From an uncultured Actinomycetes bacterium (GTDB lineage Bacteria > Actinomycetota > Acidimicrobiia > Acidimicrobiales > RAAP-2), in contig CAIKBU010000082.1 in assembly GCA_903825765.1 (NCBI GenBank), positions 1 through 49,794 of the forward strand: 49,794 bases of DNA. The letters run 5' to 3'. Both the position numbers and the translations under genes were made by a program. Of this stretch, positions 36,521 through 46,438 are shown piece after piece; position 1 is the first letter of the stretch, and the number at the start of each line of letters is the position of its first letter. Below the pieces are notes generated by a model, which worked only from the letters and a program-made list of their open reading frames with translations, was not told where the DNA came from and ran no database searches.

Positions 36521-37351
36521 TTACGACGAGGGGGCGGCGAAGGCGATTGTCGATTGGAGCACGCCCGTGTCGAGGGACCAGACACTCGCCGTCCCTCGCT
36601 CGGGCGCGACGTCAATGATTGCGTCGTTCAGTTGAGTCGTCCAACCGTCAACCGCCACGCCGGTGGAGGCCACGATGAAACCCCCATCACGAATCGTGTA
36701 GCGAAGGTGGTAGTAATTCTCGTCGTGCCCCTCGGGAAGGCCCTCGTCACCCGCGGCCCGTTGCAGGGATTTGACTGGGGCTGGCGTGGTGGCCACGGCC
36801 TGGACTGCGAGGAGTCGACCGGGGCTCAGCAAGAGGCAGTTCAGCGAACCGAGGCCACAGGTTTCACGAATGATCGACACCGCGCTGCGCACTCCCGACA
36901 CGATGTCGCCGTGTCGCTGCGCTTCTTGCATAATCAGCTGAAAGTACAACTCGGAGTCAGTCGTGCCTTCGAGCGCCGCACGACGATCGTCACTGAGGAT
37001 ATCGAGCAGTCGCTCGGGGTGCTGAAACGACCCGTTGTGAGCGAAGGACCACTCCCCACTCGTGAACGGGTGCGTGTTTTCGATACAGACGGGGAGTCCG
37101 GCGGTCGCCCAACGAAGGTGGACGATGCCAGCGGTGGCCGGCGCCGACGCCACGGTGAAAAAGTTCGGGTCGTCGATGGCGCGGTGAACAGAATTGACCT
37201 TTTCAATCCCCGCGTCACTTTCCCAGACCGCTGCACCCCATCCATCGCCGTGGAGGGTCGACATGTCGCGGTACTTCGTTAATTCATTCGGAGTTAACAA
37301 GGCGCCAATTGACGTTGATTCCTTCGAAGCGAAGGCGAGTAACCGGCACAT
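36521..37351 (-). CDS. Class II glutamine amidotransferase-like hydrolase (EgtC/YafJ type)
   Basis: The 276-residue Ntn-type domain begins with the exposed catalytic Cys (MCRLLAFASKE). HGDGWGAA, IVHLRWAT and THPF...WSFAHNGS are the class II glutaminase segments. There is no synthetase domain, so it is a free hydrolase. EgtC of this family removes gamma-glutamyl groups, and in this context it could release glutamate from a gamma-glutamyl intermediate; that is inference. ATG 37351 has a GAGGGG site. It is divergent from the GS-like gene and precedes the RpiR regulator. Confidence 0.82.
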   Translation of the reverse strand: MCRLLAFASKESTSIGALLTPNELTKYRDMSTLHGDGWGAAVWESDAGIEKVNSVHRAIDDPNFFTVASAPATAGIVHLRWATAGLPVCIENTHPFTSGEWSFAHNGSFQHPERLLDILSDDRRAALEGTTDSELYFQLIMQEAQRHGDIVSGVRSAVSIIRETCGLGSLNCLLLSPGRLLAVQAVATTPAPVKSLQRAAGDEGLPEGHDENYYHLRYTIRDGGFIVASTGVAVDGWTTQLNDAIIDVAPERGTASVWSLDTGVLQSTIAFAAPSS

Positions 37352-37380
37352 ACGACCCCTCTACGGCTATTCAATGCAAA

Positions 37381-37442
37381 CAGAGACTGTTTCTGTCGTC
37401 TATCGTACACGAAAGCAGAAAATTTATGTTTCTGAACAGAAC
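37381..37442. promoter_or_regulatory. Half-site array in the divergent RpiR-regulon gap
   Basis: The 108-base gap between the amidotransferase and GS-like genes holds CAGAGA (37381-37386), TTTCTG (37390-37395), CAGAAA (37416-37421), TTTCTG (37429-37434) and CAGAAC (37437-37442). They form overlapping inverted repeats, including TTCTG-AA-CAGAA. This density suggests an operator, most simply for the RpiR protein of the locus. No clean -35/-10 pair was identified. Confidence 0.5.
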
Positions 37443-37459
37443 TATTCAGAGGAGGTGGC

Positions 37460-38815
37460 GTGCTAGATCAACCAATGCCCTCGCTGAGCGATGACGCCAT
37501 CGCGACCCTCGTCGATGAGTGGCGAGCCCAGGGCGTAACGGGGCTTATTGGTACCTACGTTGACAACGGCGGTGTCGTGCGCGCCAAGCAGGTCCCCCTC
37601 GACCGCGTCGCCGCTTTTCACCGTAACGGCCTCGGCGCTTCGTACTCGTGGGCCATGTTCTGCATCGATGACGCACTCCCCATGACGCCCTACTTCTCGG
37701 TGGTGGGTGATATGCGCATGAAGGCCGACCTTTCGGCGGCTCGCGTCCTCGGCAACGGTCTCGCCTGGGCCCCACTGTGCCTGTTCAACCAAGATGGCTC
37801 ACCGCTCGAACACTGCCCACGCGGTTCGCTCCAACGTCAGGTGACGGCTCTGGCCCTCGACGACCTCACCGCGCGCAGCGCCTTTGAAATCGAATTCACC
37901 GCCTTCGACGCTGCCACCGGTGAAGTCGGGACCGGCGTCGCCTACGGTCTGCGCGCCATGATGGATAACGAAGCCTTTTTCACTGGCATCGTTTCCGCCT
38001 TGACGACTGCCGGCATACAGGTCGAGCAGATTCACGCTGAAGCCGGTCGCGGACAGATTGAACTCTCCACCCCACCGCTTGATCCCGTGGGGTCCGCCGA
38101 CGCACTCGTAGTTACCCGACTCGTACTGTGCCGCGTGGCCCGCGAACACGGCAAGTTGGTCTCGTTCGCGCCCCAGGCCCTGACCGACGGTATTGGGAGC
38201 GGCGCCCACATTCACGTGAGCCTGACGCGCAACGGTGTGCCGATTTTCTCTGGTGGGGATGACGTTCGCGAATTGACTACCGACGGGGCCCACGCCATTG
38301 GGGGCATCCTGGCCGAACTACCCAACGCCTTGGGTATTTTGGCACCCTCCCTCCTCTCCACCGCCCGCTTGCAGGCCGGCAAGTGGTCAGGGGCGTACAT
38401 CTGCTGGGGAGTGGAGAATCGAGAAGCCGCGGTGCGGCTCTGCCAAGCCACGCTCGGCAACCCCCACGGCGCCAACGTCGAGATCAAGGTCACCGACCAC
38501 ACGGCCAATCCCTACGCCGCTCTCGCGGTCATCCTCGGTCTCGCGCACCACGGCATCACCGCTGCCGCGCCACTTCCGCCCGAGGCCCCCGTGGACCCCA
38601 GTGCCCTTCGTGGCACGCCCGAGGCGATTGCCACCTTCGATACCGACCAAGGCCGCAACGTCGCTGCCTCCTGCGCTAGCCCCCTTCTGCGCGAGATTCT
38701 CAGCGACCGTCAACTCGAAGCCATCGCCGCCGTGCGAGGCCACGAGGTGACCCTCGCCGCCAGCACGCCCTATGACGACCTCGTAGTGAAGTTCCGCTAC
38801 GCGTGGTCGTCCTAG
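37460..38815 (+). CDS. Glutamine-synthetase-like gamma-glutamyl-amine ligase
   Basis: The start is GTG 37460 behind an AGGAGG site. The 451-residue protein keeps the GS fold signatures: EIEFTAF (metal Glu), HAEAGRGQIELS, GIGSGAHIHVSL (metal His), YICWGVENREAAVRL and a C-terminal NVEIKVTDHTANPYAAL, where the family's usual Arg before the PD motif is Lys. It is close to the PuuA/GlnA3/GlnA4/FluG-like branch. The permease, aminotransferase and amidohydrolase partners favour ligation of glutamate to an amine over ammonia assimilation. The amine is unknown. Confidence 0.8.
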   Translation: MLDQPMPSLSDDAIATLVDEWRAQGVTGLIGTYVDNGGVVRAKQVPLDRVAAFHRNGLGASYSWAMFCIDDALPMTPYFSVVGDMRMKADLSAARVLGNGLAWAPLCLFNQDGSPLEHCPRGSLQRQVTALALDDLTARSAFEIEFTAFDAATGEVGTGVAYGLRAMMDNEAFFTGIVSALTTAGIQVEQIHAEAGRGQIELSTPPLDPVGSADALVVTRLVLCRVAREHGKLVSFAPQALTDGIGSGAHIHVSLTRNGVPIFSGGDDVRELTTDGAHAIGGILAELPNALGILAPSLLSTARLQAGKWSGAYICWGVENREAAVRLCQATLGNPHGANVEIKVTDHTANPYAALAVILGLAHHGITAAAPLPPEAPVDPSALRGTPEAIATFDTDQGRNVAASCASPLLREILSDRQLEAIAAVRGHEVTLAASTPYDDLVVKFRYAWSS

Positions 38816-38865
38816 AAGAGGCAACCATTCGGACCAGGTAGGACCGAGTTAATAAAGGGGGATGT

Positions 38866-40371
38866 ATGAGCCAATCAACAACTGACCAGGCGACCAAGCC
38901 TCGTCGCAATCTGTCCGTGTGGGGGGCCCTCGGTCTCTCCCTGGGCATCGTAGGCCCGAGTTTGGCCATGTCCGGAAACGGGCAGGGCACCGCGGCCGCA
39001 GTCGGCAAGGCCGTACCACTGATCTTCGTGCTCGGTGGTCTGTGTATTCTGCTGATTAGTCACGGGTTTATCCGCCTCACCCAGCGCTACAGCCAGGCCG
39101 GGTCAGCGTACGCCCTCGTGGGTAAGACGCTGGGTCCACGCGCCGGATACTTCTCCGGATGGGGCGTCATGATCACCTACCTCTTCTTCGCGATCGGTAA
39201 CGTCGGCGCCATTGGGAGCTTCGTCAACGCCTTCTTGGCCAACGCCCAGAACTCGGCCCACCCCACGCAGGTGCCGTGGCTCGTGAGCGGTGGCATTGGC
39301 CTCGCACTCACCGGCTTCATGGCCACGCGCGAATTCCGCTCAGTGGTGCGCACCCTGCTCATCATTGAAGGTATCGGCGTCGCTTCGATGACCATCTTGA
39401 CGTTGGTGATTTACCTCAAGGGCGGCAATGCTCACCACGGTGGCGTCGACTTCTCGGCATTCAGCTTCAAGGGCCAGAACTTCTCGGGCATCATGGGGGC
39501 CGTCGTCGGCGCTCTCCTCTCCTGGGGTGGCTTTGAAGGTGCGGCCGCGCTCGGCGAAGAGACGTCCGACCCCAAGCGCAACATTCCACGGGCCTTGCTG
39601 ACCACGGTGATCGGCGCCAGCGTGTTGTTCATCCTCGTGATGTTCGCGCAGTCGATTGGTTTCGGTACTGACGCCGCGGGTGTCAAGGCCTTCTCCTCCT
39701 CGGGTAACTCGCTCGCGTCCCTCGGCCACACCTACGTCGGTCAGTGGTTCTCACTCGTTTTGTCTTTCACCGCCATCATGTCGGCCTTTGGCTGCATGCT
39801 CGGTTCGGCTGGCACCGCGGGTCGTTTGCTCTTCGCCTTCTCCCGCGACGGGGTTGGTCCCGCCTCGTGGGGTCGTCTCGACAAGCGCGGGGAGCCCACC
39901 TCGGCCATGACCGCGGTGATCGCGGTCACCCTGGTGATCTCGGTCGTCTCCTTCGTGACCGGCCACCCCGCAATGGGACTGGGCAGTGCGGCCTTGAGTG
40001 ACTACTTCTACTACTCCACCATTGGCGCCATCTGCCTGATGGTGGCGTATCTCATGGTCGAGCTGGGCACCATTCGCCACATTCTCACCGAGCGCAAGGA
40101 ACTCATGAAGGAACTCATCATTCCGATCGTTGGTTCCCTGCTTATCATCGTGGTTTTCTACTACAACGTGAAGTCGCAGACCTCGTGGTTGGCCGCTCCC
40201 TTCGTCGCCTTCGCCGTCATGGCGGTGGGACTTCTCATCGGCCTCGCCACCCCCGGCATTGCCGAGAAGATAAACGCCGGCCTCAATCGCGACCTGTCCG
40301 AGGCCGAGGGCAAGAACCTGCCCGCCTCGTCGGGCCACGGGTCCTCACCCTTCCCTACGACCGAGGTCTAA
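38866..40371 (+). CDS. APC-superfamily amino acid/polyamine permease
   Basis: The 501-residue protein has about twelve membrane segments, with the APC opening LGLSLGIVGPSLAMSGNGQG, the substrate-loop segment GGFEGAAALGEETSDPKRNIPRAL and the soluble, charged C-terminus ending PFPTTEV. The ATG at 38866 has an AGGGGG site and follows the ligase by 50 bases. Homologues import amino acids, ethanolamine or polyamines, and the adjacent GS-like ligase points to an amine substrate. Confidence 0.85.
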   Translation: MSQSTTDQATKPRRNLSVWGALGLSLGIVGPSLAMSGNGQGTAAAVGKAVPLIFVLGGLCILLISHGFIRLTQRYSQAGSAYALVGKTLGPRAGYFSGWGVMITYLFFAIGNVGAIGSFVNAFLANAQNSAHPTQVPWLVSGGIGLALTGFMATREFRSVVRTLLIIEGIGVASMTILTLVIYLKGGNAHHGGVDFSAFSFKGQNFSGIMGAVVGALLSWGGFEGAAALGEETSDPKRNIPRALLTTVIGASVLFILVMFAQSIGFGTDAAGVKAFSSSGNSLASLGHTYVGQWFSLVLSFTAIMSAFGCMLGSAGTAGRLLFAFSRDGVGPASWGRLDKRGEPTSAMTAVIAVTLVISVVSFVTGHPAMGLGSAALSDYFYYSTIGAICLMVAYLMVELGTIRHILTERKELMKELIIPIVGSLLIIVVFYYNVKSQTSWLAAPFVAFAVMAVGLLIGLATPGIAEKINAGLNRDLSEAEGKNLPASSGHGSSPFPTTEV

Positions 40372-40373
40372 CC

Positions 40374-41708
40374 ATGGAACCAGCCGGACTCGATCAAATT
40401 GCCCCCGGGGCCGCCGCCCTCTACCGCCGCGACTTGGCGGCAGTGGCCGGCATCGAGAAGCTCCGCTTCTTCCCGCTCGCGATTGAGCGCGGGTTCGGCT
40501 CCACGTTGGTGGAGGTCGGTGGGCGCGAGCTCATCGACCTCACCGCCACGTGGACCGCGGCCGGTCTCGGCCACGGACACCCCCGCATTGTCGAAGCCAT
40601 CACGCGCGCGGCGGCCTTTCCGCCGGGCGCGGGTGGCCTCTCGGCGGTGCACCCCGACTCCGTTGGTCTGGCTGAGGAACTCTTGGCGCTCGTCCCCGGT
40701 ACCGGTGATCGACGCGTGTACCTCGGTCACGCCGGCTCTGACGCTTGTGATGTCGCGCTGCGCGCCGTTCGCTTCAACTCAGGTAAGCGGCGCCTCGTCG
40801 CCTTCAAAGACTCCTACCACGGTGGCATCGGCTTAGCGATGGCCGCCTCGGGCGTGCACGTCAACGCCGGGGCCACGATCCCCGACCCCGACACCGTCTT
40901 CGTGGACTACCCGAATCCCTTCCGCCCCCCACTCGACGGCACTGATCCCCTCGTCGCCACGCTGTCGCAGATCGAGGAGGCCTTCGCGGTTGGCGACGTG
41001 GCCTGCATCATGGTCGAGCCCATGCTGGCCGACGGTGGCATGGTGGTCCCGCCACCGGGCTTCTTGACCGGCATCGCCGCGTTGTGCGCCCGCTACGACG
41101 TGCTCTTCGCCGTGGATGAAGTCAAGGTCGGCCTCGGCCGGCCGGGCCTGCTGCACGCCTTTCAACTCGAAAATGTCGTTCCCGACATCGTCTGCTTCGG
41201 CAAGGTCATCGGTAATGGGCTTCCTCTCTCCGCCGCCGTCGGGCCCGCCGCCATCTTTGATGGCCCCGCCGCGGCCGCGCTCCTCACGACGGCCGGAAAC
41301 CCCATCTGCACGGCCGTCGGACGTGAGGTACTGCGCGTCTTAGTCGAAGAGGATCTTCCCGCCCGCGCGGCCCGCGCGGGGGAACGACTTCGCGCCGGCA
41401 TCGCCTCGCTTAACCACCCCCGTGTCGGTGACGTGCGTGGTCACGGACTGGCCAACGGTATCGAGCTCGTCACCGACCGTGACACCAACACACCCGACAG
41501 CGCCTACGCGGCGGCCGTGGTCTACCGCGCCTTCGAGTTGGGTGTCTGCGTGTACAAGGTCGGTGGCAATACGCTCGAAGTCACGCCGCCCCTCGTCATC
41601 ACCGACGCGGAAATTGACCGATCAATCGAGATTCTTGAACAGTCGCTCAACGACGCGGCCGCCGGTCTCGTACCGGCCGACGTACTCGCCGCCTACGGTG
41701 GCTGGTAA
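40374..41708 (+). CDS. Class III (PLP) aminotransferase
   Basis: The start is ATG 40374, two bases past the permease stop codon; a longer upstream frame overlaps the permease gene and is rejected. The 444-residue protein has LTATWTAAGLGHGHPRI, the YLGHAGSDACDVALRAVR phosphate-site region, SYHGG, FAVDEVKVGLGRPG (cofactor Asp) and DIVCFGKVIGNGLPLSA with the Schiff-base Lys. It resembles 4-aminobutyrate and omega-amine transaminases. A role in transaminating the imported amine or its gamma-glutamyl derivative is likely but unproven. Confidence 0.88.
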   Translation: MEPAGLDQIAPGAAALYRRDLAAVAGIEKLRFFPLAIERGFGSTLVEVGGRELIDLTATWTAAGLGHGHPRIVEAITRAAAFPPGAGGLSAVHPDSVGLAEELLALVPGTGDRRVYLGHAGSDACDVALRAVRFNSGKRRLVAFKDSYHGGIGLAMAASGVHVNAGATIPDPDTVFVDYPNPFRPPLDGTDPLVATLSQIEEAFAVGDVACIMVEPMLADGGMVVPPPGFLTGIAALCARYDVLFAVDEVKVGLGRPGLLHAFQLENVVPDIVCFGKVIGNGLPLSAAVGPAAIFDGPAAAALLTTAGNPICTAVGREVLRVLVEEDLPARAARAGERLRAGIASLNHPRVGDVRGHGLANGIELVTDRDTNTPDSAYAAAVVYRAFELGVCVYKVGGNTLEVTPPLVITDAEIDRSIEILEQSLNDAAAGLVPADVLAAYGGW

Positions 41709-41734
41709 GACGCCCCCCTACGAAAGTTAGACCC

Positions 41735-42892
41735 ATGACCCACCCCGCCATTGCCGAAGCTCTCAACGAGCTCGCTCTCATCGACCACCACGTACACGGC
41801 ACCCTCCGTGTTGAGCTCGACCGAGAGGCCTTCGAGGACGTCATGACCGAGTCGGATCGCCCTCGTCGGACCGGTACCACCAACTTCGACTCCCAGTTTG
41901 GCCTGAGTGTTCGTCGATTCTGCGCCCCCGTGCTGGGCCTCGAACCCCACGCGAGCCCCGAGGACTACGTCGCCCAACGTCTCGCCCTGGGGTCCACCGA
42001 AGTCAATCGACGACTCCTCTCGGCGGCGCGCCTCGGGGCCATGATTATCGACACCGGATTTGCGACCTCGAAACTGACTGACCTCGTCGAGACGGCCGAG
42101 CTCTCGGGTGCCCCGACGTTCGAGGTCGTGCGTTTGGAGGCGGTCGCCGAGGCGCTCGTGCGTGATGACGTCGATCCCGCCAACTTTGCCGACACCCTCC
42201 GCCGCACCTTGTCGGACGCCGTGGCGAGTGGCGCGGTGGGCTTCAAGTCCATTGCGGCCTACCGCTACGGCCTCGACGTCCCCCACCACCGTCCCCACGA
42301 CACCGAGGTGACCCGCAGCGCGGCGACCTGGATGGCCCAGGCGGCGGCCTCGGGCCACGTCCGCATCAGTGATCCGATTCTGCTCAGTTTTCTCATGTGG
42401 TCGGCAATTGATACCGGCAAGCCCCTCCAGTTCCACATTGGCTACGGCGACTCCGACATCAATCTGTTGCGCGCCAACCCCGCCCTCCTCACCGACTTCA
42501 TGCGCGCCACTCAAGACTCGGGCGCTTCCATCATGCTGCTGCACTGCTACCCCTACCAGCGTGAGGCGGCCTACCTGTCGCAGATGTTCCCCCACGTCTA
42601 CTTCGACATCGGCGAGGCCATCAACTACTCGGGTCTCCAGAGTCGCACCATTATTGGTGAATCACTCGAAATTGGACCGTTCACCAAGCAGCTCTACTCG
42701 AGCGATGGCTGGGGTCCCGCCGAACTGCACTTCGTGGGCTCGCACCTCTGGCGTCGAGGTATGACCGAGGTCTTGTCGTCGTGGGTCGACAAGGGTGACT
42801 GCACGGTGGATGACGCCATTCGCATCGCCACGATGATTGGTCGCGACAACGCCACCGCCGTCTACGGCGTTTCCGGCATCACTCGGGCCTAG
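41735..42892 (+). CDS. Amidohydrolase-superfamily (amidohydrolase_2, FluG N-domain-like) hydrolase
   Basis: The 385-residue TIM-barrel metallohydrolase has the N-terminal HxH motif in LIDHHVHG, FKSIAAYRYG, LQFHIGYGD, LLHCYPYQREAAYLS, VYFDIGEAINYSG and the C-terminal catalytic Asp in YSSDGWGPAELHF. Eukaryotic FluG proteins fuse this kind of domain to a GS-like domain, and here the two halves are separate genes of one operon. It may hydrolyse an amide or gamma-glutamyl product. The gene lies 26 bases after the aminotransferase. Its stop codon overlaps the stop codon of the convergent DUF4260 gene. Confidence 0.83.
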   Translation: MTHPAIAEALNELALIDHHVHGTLRVELDREAFEDVMTESDRPRRTGTTNFDSQFGLSVRRFCAPVLGLEPHASPEDYVAQRLALGSTEVNRRLLSAARLGAMIIDTGFATSKLTDLVETAELSGAPTFEVVRLEAVAEALVRDDVDPANFADTLRRTLSDAVASGAVGFKSIAAYRYGLDVPHHRPHDTEVTRSAATWMAQAAASGHVRISDPILLSFLMWSAIDTGKPLQFHIGYGDSDINLLRANPALLTDFMRATQDSGASIMLLHCYPYQREAAYLSQMFPHVYFDIGEAINYSGLQSRTIIGESLEIGPFTKQLYSSDGWGPAELHFVGSHLWRRGMTEVLSSWVDKGDCTVDDAIRIATMIGRDNATAVYGVSGITRA

Positions 42893-43290
42893 GCGGCGGG
42901 GTCGTCCTCACCCTCTTTGAACAAGCTGCCCAGGTGGGTGTGCTTGAAGTTCGAGTCGTACTTGAGGCCGTACCCGAAAAAGCGGTCCCAGCCGACGTGG
43001 CCCAGCCAGATAATGCCAATGGCGAGCACGGCCACGTGGTGAAAGTGCCACCCGTAGAGGACGACGAGTGACGGTGCCAGGTAGCTGTGGCCGACGTTGT
43101 AGAAGAAGGCACCGACCGTGGTGGACCGCAGGTAGCCCAGCATAAAAATGTCCGGCACGAAGAGCAGCACCACGTAGAGCCACCAGTGCTGGTGGGTCAG
43201 GCGAAAGGTGAGCAGCGACCCCACGAAGAGGACCGCACCGTCAAGACGCAGCCACCACCGTGGCTTGGCGTTAACGAAACCATTCGCCAC
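42889..43290 (-). CDS. DUF4260-family small membrane protein
   Basis: The 133-residue protein has about four membrane segments and the conserved pattern LRLDGAVLFVGSL, FVPDIFMLGYL, GAFFYNVGHSYLAP, WLGHVGWDRFFGYGLKY and THLG. The many His and Asp residues near the membrane surface are typical of the family. Function unknown. The start is GTG 43290, three bases after the upstream hydrolase stop codon, so the two genes are probably co-transcribed. Confidence 0.75.
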   Translation of the reverse strand: MANGFVNAKPRWWLRLDGAVLFVGSLLTFRLTHQHWWLYVVLLFVPDIFMLGYLRSTTVGAFFYNVGHSYLAPSLVVLYGWHFHHVAVLAIGIIWLGHVGWDRFFGYGLKYDSNFKHTHLGSLFKEGEDDPAA

Positions 43291-43293
43291 GAC

Positions 43294-44241
43294 TTAGAGG
43301 CCCGACAAGAAACCGAGGAGGGCGCCGAAGTAGGCCTCCTGGTCGTCGTAGAGGGCCATGTGCGATCCCTCGGGGCAGATGAAACTCGAGCCCTGAGGAA
43401 TTCTGGTGGCCATCATTTCGAGGAACGTCGGGTCCATCGTGTCGTAGCGACCACCCAAGACGAGGGCCGGCACGGCGATGTCCTTCAAGTCCTCGGTGCG
43501 GTCCCAGTCAGCCAGCGTCGCCTCGGGCCACATACCGAGCTCACTCGGTCCCTGCATCTTGATGTAGCAGGCCTGATTGATGGTGGCGAAGGCGTAGTTA
43601 ACCGGCTCGGGCCACTCCTCGGGTGGCATGCGCAAGATGTGGTGCACGTAGTAGGCCTCGACGAGGAGTTCCATGTAGCGCGGGTTCGTAAAGTCTCGCG
43701 CGGCCTCGATGGCGCGAATTTCGGCGAGTTGGTCGGCGTCGACGGCTGGCAACAGCACTTCATTGGCGTAACGGCTGTAGGCCGGCGCTGACGACATCAT
43801 GTTCGAAATAACGACCCCCTTCAACCGATCGCTGTGGCGAATGGCGTATTCCATTGCCAATATTCCACCCCAGGAATGCCCGAGTATCACCAGGTTGTCA
43901 GGTCCCAAACCGAGGGCCTCGCGCACTTGGTCGACCTCGTCAATGAAGCGCTCGAGATCCCAGAGCGAGTCATCCTCGGGGCGGTCACTGCGACCGGAAC
44001 CCAACTGGTCGTAGTAGTAGTACTCAATACCCGCCTGAGGCAGGAAGGAGTCAAAGGCCTCGAAGTAGTCGTGGGTGGCGCCGGGGCCGCCGTGAAGGAG
44101 GAGGACTTTCAGGGCTGGGTTGTTACCAACGCGCTTGGTCCAGACGTTGAACGTGCCGAGTGGGGTGGTCACGGGGATGAGGCGCACACCACCCGAGACG
44201 ACGTCCGTGCGTCCGGTGTGGTCGTAGTAACTCTGGTTCAT
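43294..44241 (-). CDS. Proline-iminopeptidase-type alpha/beta hydrolase (S33)
   Basis: The 315-residue protein has the oxyanion segment LLHGGPGATHDYF, the nucleophile elbow GHSWGG, the catalytic Asp in GGRYDTMDP and the His in PEGSHMALYDD. The HGGPG and GHSWGG pair is characteristic of prolyl aminopeptidases, which remove N-terminal proline, but amino-acid amidases and lactonases share it. The ATG at 44241 has an AAGGAG site. It begins downstream of the groEL terminator hairpin. Confidence 0.85.
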   Translation of the reverse strand: MNQSYYDHTGRTDVVSGGVRLIPVTTPLGTFNVWTKRVGNNPALKVLLLHGGPGATHDYFEAFDSFLPQAGIEYYYYDQLGSGRSDRPEDDSLWDLERFIDEVDQVREALGLGPDNLVILGHSWGGILAMEYAIRHSDRLKGVVISNMMSSAPAYSRYANEVLLPAVDADQLAEIRAIEAARDFTNPRYMELLVEAYYVHHILRMPPEEWPEPVNYAFATINQACYIKMQGPSELGMWPEATLADWDRTEDLKDIAVPALVLGGRYDTMDPTFLEMMATRIPQGSSFICPEGSHMALYDDQEAYFGALLGFLSGL

Positions 44242-44308
44242 GGCGCTCCTTGGTCGATGGCTGTTTCGACATTACCGTCAGTGCGGCCCCCGGCGACGCC
44301 TTAAAGCA

Positions 44309-44336
44309 CTGCGCCGGACCTTTCGGCCCGGCGCAG
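44309..44336 (-). terminator. groEL terminator hairpin
   Basis: The perfect 9-bp arms CTGCGCCGG/CCGGCGCAG enclose a 10-base loop about 25 bases past the groEL stop codon, followed on the minus strand by a short T-run (CTTTAAG). A second small hairpin lies between this stem and the stop codon. Confidence 0.65.
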
Positions 44337-44342
44337 CACCAT

Positions 44343-44358
44343 CACTGGAAGTCCAGTG
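44343..44358 (-). terminator. Small hairpin next to the groEL stop codon
   Basis: CACTGGA and TCCAGTG pair perfectly around two bases, directly after the groEL stop codon. It may stabilise the mRNA end or assist the terminator at 44309-44336. No T-run follows. Confidence 0.4.
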
Positions 44359-44360
44359 AC

Positions 44361-46282
<1,922 letters not shown>

Positions 46283-46302
46283 TTGGTTTTGCCTCCTGTT
46301 TA

Positions 46303-46329
46303 TTAGCACTCAAACCTTACGAGTGCCAA
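46303..46329. promoter_or_regulatory. CIRCE operator (HrcA binding site)
   Basis: TTAGCACTC and GAGTGCCAA are separated by exactly nine bases, one mismatch from the consensus. It lies between the groES promoter region and the ribosome site. HrcA repression of groES-groEL, relieved by heat, follows from knowledge of this element. Confidence 0.93.
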
Positions 46330-46330
46330 A

Positions 46331-46357
46331 TTAGCAGAGTAGCGGGTGGAGTGCCAA
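46331..46357. promoter_or_regulatory. Degenerate second CIRCE-like element
   Basis: TTAGCAGAG and GAGTGCCAA are separated by nine bases, in tandem with the better CIRCE one base away. The right arm is identical to that of the main element; the left arm has three changes. On the minus strand the repeated TTGGCA and TAAT(T/A)(T/A) at 18-base spacing could also serve as overlapping -35/-10 boxes. Confidence 0.5.
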
Positions 46358-46438
46358 GTCATGACACCACGCTTCAACGGTCGAACGCTTCTTCAACTTC
46401 CCGCTTCGCCGGCCCCCTGACGCTTTCACGCCACTTCG

